This document shows, piece by piece, positions 1 to 6,777 of a stretch of 17,527 nucleotides of DNA. This stretch comes from DAOOPX01 sp964653045 (GTDB lineage: Bacteria > Patescibacteriota > Microgenomatia > UBA1400 > PJMF01). The first letter of the stretch is position 1. Each line of letters begins with the position of its first letter. The notes under the pieces are model-generated. The model saw nothing but the letters and a program-made list of their open reading frames with translations. It had not been told where the DNA came from and did no database searches. A program made the position numbers and the translations under genes. The stretch spans positions 1 through 17,527 of the forward strand of contig CAZZBW010000019.1 in assembly GCA_964653045.1 (NCBI GenBank), given 5' to 3'.

Positions 1-279
1 TGGTGCTCCAAACAGTACTAGGGGTTGAATTGCGAATCCAGGCACAAGGTAAAGTGCCAACCACAGTAAAAAAGCATTGAGGAGGATTGAGAACAATCCC
101 AAAGTTACTAAGTTGATCGGTAAAGTCAGCAGTTTGAGAATGGGCTTGATGATGCTGTTGATAATTGTCAGCACTATGGCGAAAATTATCAGTGTCAGCC
201 AGTCAGTGTAGCTAATATTGGGTAGTAGCCACGATAAGATCAAAATCGAGCCGATGGTTTTGAGAAATGGTTTAAGCAT
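1..279 (-). CDS. YvlD/holin-4-type small membrane protein (3' end beyond window)
   Basis: The first 93 codons are visible and the frame runs off the window edge, so the C-terminus is missing. The protein is almost entirely hydrophobic: about three membrane segments (residues 9-24, 27-43, 57-82) are separated by short polar turns. The motif IINSIIKPILKLLTLPINL followed by TLGLFS and a tail with LYLVPGF is the pattern of the Phage_holin_4_2/YvlD family (PF04020), usually about 110-130 residues. Despite the name, chromosomal members are not shown to be phage lysis proteins; a role in membrane or envelope stress is only suggested for some relatives. The gene starts 18 bp after the uvrC stop and has its own strong promoter inside the uvrC end, with the -10 box 7 nt from the ATG. 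Family assignment is good; function unknown. Confidence 0.8.
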   Translation of the reverse strand, partial: MLKPFLKTIGSILILSWLLPNISYTDWLTLIIFAIVLTIINSIIKPILKLLTLPINLVTLGLFSILLNAFLLWLALYLVPGFAIQPLVLFGAP

Positions 280-315
280 ATTTTCAAGTATACTTTGTCA
301 AGCTTCGTCTGACAA
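280..315 (-). promoter_or_regulatory. Sigma70-like promoter for the YvlD-like gene, leaderless geometry
   Basis: On the minus strand TTGTCA (310-315) and TATACT (287-292) are separated by exactly 17 bp, and only 7 nt lie between the -10 box and the ATG at 279. Transcription would start at or next to the start codon. The -35 box lies inside the last codons of uvrC, so the small membrane protein can be expressed independently of the upstream genes. This is the best-matching promoter in the window. Confidence 0.6.
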
Positions 316-1725
316 CTCTGTCGAGTTTAACCTGTTCGAAACAGCTGGCTTAAACATTTTTTTAGTATGCAGGCGGTGGTACTGGCGCTGCCCAAAGCGA
401 TGGGCAGCATCACGAACTGCTTGGACCAGTTGTAGGGCTGGATGGCGCGCATCCAGCCCTACAACTTGCCACTCGATTTTTTGCTTGAGCCCGTTTGGTT
501 TAGAGTTTTTTTCTAGCTTGGGGAAGATGAGTCTGTCCGGGTCCTTGGCAATGCCGATTACAGGATTGGCCCACTGCCAGATCTTGAGTACTGCCCGTAC
601 TTGGCCCTTGCCACCATCAATCACGATCAAGCCGGGTTTACCCCACTCTGAGTGATTTTGACGACGCAGTAACGCTTCTTGAAGCATCGCGTAATCATTT
701 GGCTTGTGGACAGAACGAATATTAAACAGGCGGTGCTCGCTGGGTGTTTCTTTACCATGAATAAAGGTGACTTGTGAGACAGTCGCATCAGTGCCGGTGA
801 TATTACTGACGTCATAACCTTCAATCCGATCAATTGAGTACTGAATGGGGACACCTAGGTGAATCTTGAGCAAGCGCGACAGATATTTGAGTTGATTTTC
901 TCCTGAATCATCTGCCAGAGCAAGGGTTTGCCAGTCAGGTTGGAGGCGGTATTTTGGTTGGGTGACATACTCAACAGCTTCAATCTGCTGCTTGAGCCGA
1001 GCCGCTACTTCGTAATTTTCTTGGTTAGATTGTTTATTCATCTCAGCTTTAAGCTGACGAACTAATTTTGAAGATTGACCGCGCAGAAACAGAGCTAGTT
1101 TATTGATATTTTGTTGGTATTCTTGGCTGGTAATCTTGTCACAGCATGCTCCAGGACAGAGTTGCAAATGGTAGTAAAAGCAGGGTTTACCTGATTCCGG
1201 TGTTGAACACCAAGGGAAAATTCTTCGGGCAAGCTTCAGTACTTGGGTGACCATAAAACCTGAAGAAAATGGGCCAAAAATCAGGCGCTGATTTTTGGCA
1301 TGAAGTAACGCGGTTTTCCTCAATTGAAGGACGCGAGGAAATTTTTCATCAGTGATCTGAATGTAAAGAGGACTTTTGTCATCTTTGAGTAAGATATTGA
1401 ACTCTGGTTGGTAAGTTCTGATTAGTTCGGCTTCGGTTAGCAGGGCCTCGATTTCATTTGTCAGTTCTTGGAACTTGAGTTGTTTTGCCTGATTGACTAG
1501 CTGTTGTTTGTCTGGGGTGAGACGGTTAATTTGAGAGTAATTCTTGACTCGCTTGTTGAGATTCTTGGCTTTGCCGACGTACAGCACTTTGCCGTTTACG
1601 TCTAAAAACCAGTACACTCCCGGTGATGAGGGTAAGACAGGTAATACCTCCTCCCAAGTACCAATAGAACTTGGTTGAGAGCCAGAGCTCGGGTATGGCG
1701 AAGATGGTGTAGGTTTTTTCTTCAT
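298..1725 (-). CDS. uvrC: UvrABC system protein C (excision nuclease), lacking the C-terminal HhH domain
   Basis: UvrC makes the two incisions of nucleotide excision repair with UvrA and UvrB. Numbering from the ATG at 1725 (475 aa), the GIY-YIG nuclease is at about 25-112 (PGVYWF, LYVGKAKNL, ALLTE), followed by four iron-sulfur-type cysteines (C173, C182, C190, C194), a UVR motif near 223-251 for UvrB contact, and the RNase H-like nuclease with D305, D370 (VIDGGKGQ) and H442 (AHRF), the DDH triad. The protein stops about 30 residues after HRF, where typical UvrC of about 600 aa continues into a tandem helix-hairpin-helix DNA-binding domain, which is absent here. ATG 1725 was chosen over a GTG at 1755; no other ATG, GTG or TTG exists before the GIY-YIG core. 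The first 200 bp overlap the transglutaminase gene in another frame. Confidence 0.95.
   Translation of the reverse strand: MKKKPTPSSPYPSSGSQPSSIGTWEEVLPVLPSSPGVYWFLDVNGKVLYVGKAKNLNKRVKNYSQINRLTPDKQQLVNQAKQLKFQELTNEIEALLTEAELIRTYQPEFNILLKDDKSPLYIQITDEKFPRVLQLRKTALLHAKNQRLIFGPFSSGFMVTQVLKLARRIFPWCSTPESGKPCFYYHLQLCPGACCDKITSQEYQQNINKLALFLRGQSSKLVRQLKAEMNKQSNQENYEVAARLKQQIEAVEYVTQPKYRLQPDWQTLALADDSGENQLKYLSRLLKIHLGVPIQYSIDRIEGYDVSNITGTDATVSQVTFIHGKETPSEHRLFNIRSVHKPNDYAMLQEALLRRQNHSEWGKPGLIVIDGGKGQVRAVLKIWQWANPVIGIAKDPDRLIFPKLEKNSKPNGLKQKIEWQVVGLDARHPALQLVQAVRDAAHRFGQRQYHRLHTKKMFKPAVSNRLNSTELSDEA
428..466. repeat. 39-bp hairpin inside uvrC (17/5/17)
   Basis: AGTTGTAGGGCTGGATG is followed by a 5-nt loop (GCGCG) and its exact reverse complement. 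It lies in frame and encodes the segment running from QVVGLD to HPALQL, just before the conserved RDAAHRF motif. Its look (TTGTAGGG...CCCTACAA) recalls mobile palindromic repeats, but the encoded residues still resemble UvrC. Confidence 0.95.
1273..1299. repeat. 27-bp hairpin inside uvrC (11/5/11)
   Basis: GCCAAAAATCA, loop GGCGC, then the exact reverse complement. It encodes the segment AKNQRLIFG ahead of the conserved GPFSS motif. Confidence 0.9.
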
Positions 1726-3427
1726 AAACCTGATTTTCGAGTTTAGTTTGAACACTTAGTTTAGCTAATTCTGGTTTAAAACCGCTGCGAGTCAAACTCA
1801 GTACATGTTTCTCTTGAGCAAAAGGTAGCACGTAACTCTTTGGCTCTTGACTCAACCACTTGATTTGATGATCAAGTTCAAGTGGTTCAAGCAGCAACTC
1901 TAGATTATACCAAGCTTGGCCGGTCAGATTTTCCAGTTTAATTTGATAAATGGGCAGATTAAATCGCCAAATTTTAATCGGCTCAAGCGCGACTTGGAAA
2001 CGCGGTTGATCAAAGCTTATTTGATCAGATGTCGTTACCGAAATGGTTTTTTGTTGAGCATAGTTTTGTTGGTACGATCCAGGTGGAAGTGGGTCAGTAC
2101 TAGATACACCATGTCGAACAAAGACCAGGTGGCTCAAATCAAAATGATTAAAGTAATCGATTCCGCCAGTAGTTTTTTCCCAAGTTGGGTCAATGGCTCT
2201 CCACGATTGGCTATTCGCGTCGTAGTATTCGGGCCAAGTGTGCAAAATATCACCTACAAAACTTGATGGTCGGTACTCTTCTTGAGTGGAGTAAGCATAG
2301 CCAACACTCCGGCGAGCGGGGGTCCCCTGGCTTCTAGCCAGGGCAACAAATAAATCTGTGAACTCCTGACAAGTAGCATTGTTCGGTTGGTTTAAAGTTC
2401 CAGCTGCGCCTTGTCTCTCTCGGATTTGATCGAGTGACTCTGTGGTGTAATTAAGCTTGTTTACCACCATTTGGTAAAGTGATTGGGGTGAAGTTGACTG
2501 ATTAGCTAATAGTTGATTGAGTTGGGCCTGTTCGAGTTTCCAATACGGTGCAGCTGTTAAATGGTCTGGTTGGGGAGGAAACTGAAGTTGTTGGTTCCAA
2601 CTTTCTAGATACAACTCGGTGTTAAGGTTGGTAGTAATAATTGTAGTTTGGTTGGCTGGCAGGTTGTACCAAGCCAGCCAGTTACCATCAACATCCCGCT
2701 CAATTTTGATTGGCCTTGGTTCTAACTGGCTGTAATTGACTCGTTGCCAGGGAGTGTCAGGGGGAATCGGGATACTCAATTGTTGGACGCGCTTCGAGCT
2801 GTTGGTTAACTCGTACTTCATCTGGACTGTGTACGCCTGCTTTTGGCCGAAGACCAAAAGCAGGCTTGATTGTGGTGGTTGACGAAAGGTGAAACGCTGT
2901 ACGTCTCCTAAGATTATTTTTTCATCAAACTCAGGTTGGGCTCGGTAAGGATCACCAAACTTCAACGGAACTTCGACGTACACAACGGCAGACTCATTTT
3001 GATTTTGTTGCTGACCGGGTAGATTTAGCTCCAGTACCGATGAGTTTAAATTTGCCAGAACTGGACTTTCATACTGAATCCGAAATTTTCGCGCCTGCCC
3101 CTGGCCAACAACTTGATTGGGGAAAGATAAATTGATACTTACTCCCTGGTCGGTTTTACTTATTTGTGGTTCGATGGAGACACCTTCGTTTTGAGCTTGA
3201 ATATTTTGTAGTTTTAGATCATTGAGCTCTAAACTAAATTGGGTAATGTATGTATTGGTAGTCAAGTTGGTGACAGCGTAGTCCTTGATCACATGGGTTT
3301 GACCAGTAGCATCAACGTGGTAAGTTGTTTCTACTTGAGTCTGAAACTCCGCTTGAGCTAGAATTTGTTGGGGAAATATCAAACAAATGAAGAAAAGGAT
3401 TAAACTAAGGTGTAGAGGCAGTTTCAC
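1526..3427 (-). CDS. Secreted, membrane-anchored transglutaminase-like protein
   Basis: From the GTG at 3427 the protein is 633 aa (648 aa from a TTG at 3472). It begins with a signal peptide (MKLPLHL, then a hydrophobic core ending LAQA). A long beta-rich extracellular region follows, then a transglutaminase-like core with the papain-type triad Cys353 (ATCQEF), His396 (LHTWPEYY) and Asp413 (AIDPTW), numbered from the GTG. A transmembrane helix near 588-608 and a basic RRKR tail anchor it, with the bulk outside. Such domains can act as proteases, cross-linkers or amidases; the substrate cannot be told. It lies between uvrA (60 bp upstream, or 15 bp with the TTG start) and uvrC. GTG was preferred because TACAAT ends 7 nt upstream and the signal peptide is then of normal length. 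Its last 200 bp also encode the UvrC N-terminus. Confidence 0.85.
   Translation of the reverse strand: MKLPLHLSLILFFICLIFPQQILAQAEFQTQVETTYHVDATGQTHVIKDYAVTNLTTNTYITQFSLELNDLKLQNIQAQNEGVSIEPQISKTDQGVSINLSFPNQVVGQGQARKFRIQYESPVLANLNSSVLELNLPGQQQNQNESAVVYVEVPLKFGDPYRAQPEFDEKIILGDVQRFTFRQPPQSSLLLVFGQKQAYTVQMKYELTNSSKRVQQLSIPIPPDTPWQRVNYSQLEPRPIKIERDVDGNWLAWYNLPANQTTIITTNLNTELYLESWNQQLQFPPQPDHLTAAPYWKLEQAQLNQLLANQSTSPQSLYQMVVNKLNYTTESLDQIRERQGAAGTLNQPNNATCQEFTDLFVALARSQGTPARRSVGYAYSTQEEYRPSSFVGDILHTWPEYYDANSQSWRAIDPTWEKTTGGIDYFNHFDLSHLVFVRHGVSSTDPLPPGSYQQNYAQQKTISVTTSDQISFDQPRFQVALEPIKIWRFNLPIYQIKLENLTGQAWYNLELLLEPLELDHQIKWLSQEPKSYVLPFAQEKHVLSLTRSGFKPELAKLSVQTKLENQVYEEKTYTIFAIPELWLSTKFYWYLGGGITCLTLITGSVLVFRRKRQSAVRRQSQESQQASQELLSN
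1854..1887. repeat. Inverted repeat in the transglutaminase-like gene (10/14/10)
   Basis: AACCACTTGA at 1854-1863 pairs exactly with TCAAGTGGTT at 1878-1887. It is coding sequence in the membrane-proximal part of the protein. Confidence 0.8.
2835..2865. repeat. 31-bp hairpin in the transglutaminase-like gene (12/7/12)
   Basis: GCCTGCTTTTGG, 7-nt loop, exact reverse complement. It encodes the stretch LLLVFGQKQAY. The same 12/7/12 geometry recurs at 17048-17078 with different sequence. Confidence 0.95.
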
Positions 3428-3434
3428 AGTGTAA

Positions 3435-3440
3435 ATTGTA
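3435..3440 (-). promoter_or_regulatory. Candidate -10 box for the transglutaminase-like gene
   Basis: TACAAT on the minus strand lies 7 nt before the GTG at 3427, the same spacing and sequence as in front of the GTG at 6778. I see no convincing -35 box. It supports the GTG start but could be chance. Confidence 0.35.
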
Positions 3441-3487
3441 GGGTTTTTTGCTCGATAACGCCAGTATGACAATACTGATGGATTGAC

Positions 3488-6472
3488 TTAACTTGGGCGA
3501 GGGTCACTGGTTAGATCAGATGCCAGGTATTTTCCAGTGATAGAATCGGAACAATTCAGCAGTGTCGCAGGTGAGCCACTGAACACCACCTCTCCTCCAC
3601 CGTCGCCTCCCTCTGGACCCAAATCGATGACCCAATCAGCATTGCGAATAATATCGAGGTTGTGTTCAATCACAATAACGGTGTTATTCTGCTTGACCAG
3701 TTGGTCAAGCACATTCAGCAGTTTCTGCACATCAGCGAAGTGAAGACCGGTGGTTGGTTCATCCAAAAGATAAACGTGGTGACTAGGAGTTTGGTGAGAT
3801 AGCTCTCGAGCTAACTTAAGGCGTTGCGCCTCTCCTCCTGAGAGGGTCGGCGCTGGCTGCCCAAGTTGCAAATAACCTAATCCAACCTCTTTGAGAGTGC
3901 TGAGTTTGCGACCCAGCAGTGAGTTATGCTGAAAAAATTCCAGAGCCTCATCAACCGTCATCTGCAAAACTTGATCGATTGACTTACCTTTGTACTCCAC
4001 AGCTAAGGTTTCTTGGTTGTAGCGCTTGCCATTGCAGACGTCGCAAGTGACGTAAACATCCGCCAAAAACTGCATCTCTATCTTAATTTGGCCATCTCCC
4101 TTGCAGGCTTCGCATCTTCCCCCCTTAGTGTTGAAACTGAACCGGGATGGAGTGTAACCCCTCACCCGTGACTCAGGAGAGTAGGCAAAAAGTTGACGAA
4201 TTTGATCAAAAGCTTTGGAGTAGGTAGCCGGATTGGAACGTGGGGTTTTGCCAATGGGTTTTTGATCAATTAAGTAAGCTTTGGTGATCGATTCCGGTAT
4301 ACTAATGCTTTCAATTGCTCCGGGTTTTTCATCTGGTTTAAGCCCAAGCTGCTGGACCAGATTTTGAAACAAGGTGTCGTGGAGTAAACTGGATTTTCCT
4401 GATCCAGAGACGCCAGTAATGCAGATCAATTTGCCTAGGGGAAAATCGACATCAATGTGTTTGAGATTATGATGTGACGCGCCAAAAATGCGGATACTAC
4501 CTGGAGAGTGTTCTTCCGCATCTTCATCTACTAGTTGGGGTTGAGTTAATTTTTGGCGCGTCACCTGTTTCTTGCCGGACAAATATTTACCAGTCAAGGA
4601 TTGAGGATTGGCCTTAATTTCATCTGGAGTGCCGGCTGCGACAATCTCCCCGCCTTTTTTGCCCGCTTCGGGGCCGAAATCAAACACATAATCGGCGGCT
4701 TCGATCACTTCCTGATCGTGTTCGACCACAATCACGCTATTACCTTTGTCTCGTAGATTTTTGAGGGTGGCGATCAAACGATCATTATCTCGCTGATGCA
4801 GACCGATAGTGGGCTCATCAAGAATATATAGAACTCCGGATAGTCCTGTACCAATTTGACTGGCCAGGCGAATGCGTTGGGCTTCACCGCCCGCCAGAGT
4901 AGAAGCTTCACGATTGAGTGTCAGATAATTGAGCCCAACCGCTTTAAGAAAGCTCAATCTACTGGTAATCTCTTTGAAGATATCCACAGCAATGGTTTGC
5001 TGTTTGGGAGTGAGAACGTCTGTTTGATCATGAAGTCTGCCCAACCAAATTAAATTTTGATAGATCGAAAGTGCGGTAAATTGGGCAATGTTAAGATCAT
5101 CAATGGTCACGGCCAGCGCCTGAGGATTCAGTCGCTGGCCGTGACACTCTGGACATGTCTGCTTAATCATGTATTGAGCAATTTCTTGACGAACAAAATC
5201 GGACTCGGTTTCACCGTAACGTCTTTCCAAGTTTTTGATGAACCCCTCGTATTGTTCTCTGATGGTGGTCATTCTTCCTTCACGATTTGTGCCATCAACA
5301 ACGTAGGTTTTATCGTCACCAAAAAGAAGAATATCTTGAGTGTGTTGATCCAGCTGATTGAAGGGTGTTTTGCGGAAGTCGAAGCCACGACTTTCCACTA
5401 CTTTTTTGACTAACCTCGCCCACCACGAATCGCTGCCCAAAACTTGGGCAAAGGGAATGATTGCGCCCTCACTTAAGGTCAGCTCGGGAGCGAGGATTCG
5501 TTGTTGATCAATCTTCAAAATTACTCCTAAACCGCTGCAGTGCGCGCAGGCGCCCTCAGGGGCATTAAACGAGAAGAGGCGTGGTTCTAGATCAGGAATC
5601 GAGATGCCACAACTGCTGCAGGCCAATTTTTCACTGAAGAGATAATCCTGAGATTGTTTGGGTTGAGCTGGGAAATCCAGAGATTGATCTTGAATCATTG
5701 AGCCAATCATCAACCCGTCTGCCAACTTCAAACTTTGCTCAATTGATTGGCGCAAACGACTCAGGAGCAAACTCTTTTCACTTTCTGATTTATTTTGGGC
5801 TTGACTCCAGCTAATCCGGTCTATCAGCACATCAACGGAATGACGGTTGGTTTTGATCAGACTGAGTGGTTCTGAGAGGTCATAAAGTTGCTTGTCTACG
5901 CGAATCTTACTGAAGCCCTGTTTGCTGAGTCGGTTGAATAAAGCCGCAAACTCGCCTTTTTTATCTCTGATGACTGGGGCAAGAATCATCATTCTAGCTA
6001 AACCAGTTTGTTGTACCTGCTCGTTGATCAGCTCAACTAATTGCTGCGCAATCTGGTCCACAGATTGCGCAGCAATTTTCTGTCCGCAGTTAGGGCAATT
6101 GGGTTGGCCAACTTTGGCGTAGAGTAAACGCAGGTAATCGTAAATTTCGGTAATTGTGCCCACGGTTGAACGTGGATTGTGAGAAGTCGTCTTTTGATCA
6201 ATCGAGATGGCCGGGGAAAGTCCGTCAATATGCTCGACCTCAGGTTTTTTCATGATTCCCAAAAACTGTCGAGCGTACGAGCTGAGTGATTCGACATAGC
6301 GACGTTGGCCTTCGGCGTACAACGTGTCAAATGCCAGTGAGCTTTTGCCACTGCCGGACAAACCAGTAAAAACCACTAACTGGTTTTTGGGAATCTTCAG
6401 CGATACGCCCTTGAGATTGTGCTCACGGGCGCCACGAATTTCGATGTAAGTTGGTGAGGCGGCTGTTGACAT
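3488..6472 (-). CDS. uvrA: Excinuclease ABC subunit A
   Basis: UvrA is the damage-sensing ATPase dimer that loads UvrB. The 994-aa protein has the two-ABC architecture: Walker A GLSGSGKSS (about 37-45), zinc ligands CSSC and CAHC (285-312), a first signature LAGGEAQR (about 526-533) with Walker B LDEPTIGLH, a second Walker A GVSGSGKSS (about 687-695), a second zinc module (CEAC...CDVC), signature LSGGEAQR and Walker B LDEPTTGLH. All nucleotide-binding motifs look intact; length is slightly above the usual 940-950 aa. Start 6472 (MSTAASPTY) was chosen because the N-terminus then matches the family and a TATAAT lies just upstream, inside the longer frame that could start at 6538. It is the first gene of the minus-strand run with the transglutaminase-like gene and uvrC; uvrB is not in the window. 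Four notable inverted repeats lie in the coding sequence. Confidence 0.97.
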   Translation of the reverse strand: MSTAASPTYIEIRGAREHNLKGVSLKIPKNQLVVFTGLSGSGKSSLAFDTLYAEGQRRYVESLSSYARQFLGIMKKPEVEHIDGLSPAISIDQKTTSHNPRSTVGTITEIYDYLRLLYAKVGQPNCPNCGQKIAAQSVDQIAQQLVELINEQVQQTGLARMMILAPVIRDKKGEFAALFNRLSKQGFSKIRVDKQLYDLSEPLSLIKTNRHSVDVLIDRISWSQAQNKSESEKSLLLSRLRQSIEQSLKLADGLMIGSMIQDQSLDFPAQPKQSQDYLFSEKLACSSCGISIPDLEPRLFSFNAPEGACAHCSGLGVILKIDQQRILAPELTLSEGAIIPFAQVLGSDSWWARLVKKVVESRGFDFRKTPFNQLDQHTQDILLFGDDKTYVVDGTNREGRMTTIREQYEGFIKNLERRYGETESDFVRQEIAQYMIKQTCPECHGQRLNPQALAVTIDDLNIAQFTALSIYQNLIWLGRLHDQTDVLTPKQQTIAVDIFKEITSRLSFLKAVGLNYLTLNREASTLAGGEAQRIRLASQIGTGLSGVLYILDEPTIGLHQRDNDRLIATLKNLRDKGNSVIVVEHDQEVIEAADYVFDFGPEAGKKGGEIVAAGTPDEIKANPQSLTGKYLSGKKQVTRQKLTQPQLVDEDAEEHSPGSIRIFGASHHNLKHIDVDFPLGKLICITGVSGSGKSSLLHDTLFQNLVQQLGLKPDEKPGAIESISIPESITKAYLIDQKPIGKTPRSNPATYSKAFDQIRQLFAYSPESRVRGYTPSRFSFNTKGGRCEACKGDGQIKIEMQFLADVYVTCDVCNGKRYNQETLAVEYKGKSIDQVLQMTVDEALEFFQHNSLLGRKLSTLKEVGLGYLQLGQPAPTLSGGEAQRLKLARELSHQTPSHHVYLLDEPTTGLHFADVQKLLNVLDQLVKQNNTVIVIEHNLDIIRNADWVIDLGPEGGDGGGEVVFSGSPATLLNCSDSITGKYLASDLTSDPRPS
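3690..3711. repeat. Hairpin in uvrA (10/2/10)
   Basis: TGCTTGACCA, GT, TGGTCAAGCA. It encodes part of LDQLVKQNNTV, between the second Walker B and the downstream conserved EHN motif. Confidence 0.85.
4474..4564. repeat. Long-range inverted repeat in the uvrA interdomain linker (16/59/16)
   Basis: GTGACGCGCCAAAAAT at 4474-4489 is exactly complementary to 4549-4564. The arms bracket the coding sequence for the acidic linker (VDEDAEEHSPG) joining the two ABC halves. A 5-bp inner stem (GCGGA/TCCGC) is also possible. Confidence 0.85.
5106..5145. repeat. 40-bp hairpin in uvrA (13/14/13 with inner stem)
   Basis: GTCACGGCCAGCG at 5106-5118 pairs with 5133-5145, and the loop holds a further CTGA/TCAG stem with one mismatch between. 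It encodes GQRLNPQALAVTI, which aligns with the family pattern without any inserted residues. Confidence 0.95.
6039..6077. repeat. 39-bp hairpin in uvrA (17/5/17)
   Basis: AATTGCTGCGCAATCTG, loop GTCCA, exact reverse complement. It encodes AAQSVDQIAQQLV after the CPNCG motif, a place where UvrA proteins normally have a similar segment, so no insertion is apparent. Geometry is identical to the uvrC hairpin at 428-466. Confidence 0.95.
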
Positions 6473-6487
6473 AAGTAAAAGAGGGTA

Positions 6488-6493
6488 ATTATA
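6488..6493 (-). promoter_or_regulatory. -10 box upstream of uvrA
   Basis: A perfect TATAAT on the minus strand ends 15 nt before the ATG at 6472; the -35 region is weak (TGAATT-like). No Shine-Dalgarno sequence lies between, so the mRNA leader would be only about 8 nt. No SOS-box-like dyad (CTGT-N8-ACAG type) was seen here. Confidence 0.5.
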
Positions 6494-6597
6494 ACCGAAA
6501 AAGCAAGTTAATTCACTCCCTAAGCCGTTGCTCATCAACTAAGTTAATTCTTGAGTTACAATACTTTGGTTAACGTTTTTGCTAGTTAACAAAACGC

Positions 6598-6681
6598 GCC
6601 GAGATGTTGGAATCGGTAGACAAGCACGGCTTAGAACCGTGTTCCCGCAAGGGAGTGGGGGTTCAAGTCCCCCTCTCGGCA
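6598..6681 (+). tRNA. tRNA-Leu (anticodon UAG)
   Basis: Acceptor GCCGAGA pairs with TCTCGGC; the anticodon stem CACGG/CCGTG holds the loop CTTAGAA (UAG); a long variable arm (TTCCCGCAAGGGA) marks a class II tRNA; T arm GGGGG/CCCCC. The discriminator A at 6681 is followed by CCA (6682-6684), so the CCA end may be encoded, unlike the other tRNAs here. Confidence 0.97.
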
Positions 6682-6741
6682 CCACTTCTACAGTACTTTT
6701 TTTTGCTTCGTTCCAACCTGCCTTTTATTGTTTTCCTTTTG

Positions 6742-6770
6742 ATGACATCACAATGAAAAGTTGCTACAAT
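6742..6770 (+). promoter_or_regulatory. Promoter of the DUF2157-like gene, leaderless geometry
   Basis: ATGACA (6742-6747) and TACAAT (6765-6770) are 17 bp apart, and the GTG start follows 7 nt after the -10 box. There is no Shine-Dalgarno site. Start 6778 and leaderless translation are therefore inferred together. Confidence 0.5.
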
Positions 6771-6777
6771 ATTTGCC

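Noticed and set aside
1..279. Prophage lysis gene (holin)
   Set aside because: The family name refers to topology; there is no endolysin, integrase or other phage gene here.
1726..1755. GTG start of uvrC at 1755
   Set aside because: Ten extra residues of no family similarity; ATG 1725 is simpler and has a weak AGG upstream.
4553..5413. Plus-strand frames opposite uvrA
   Set aside because: They are shadows of a strongly conserved gene and show no family motif or promoter.
6473..6538. Longer UvrA N-terminus starting at 6538
   Set aside because: The extension does not match the family and contains the likely promoter of uvrA.
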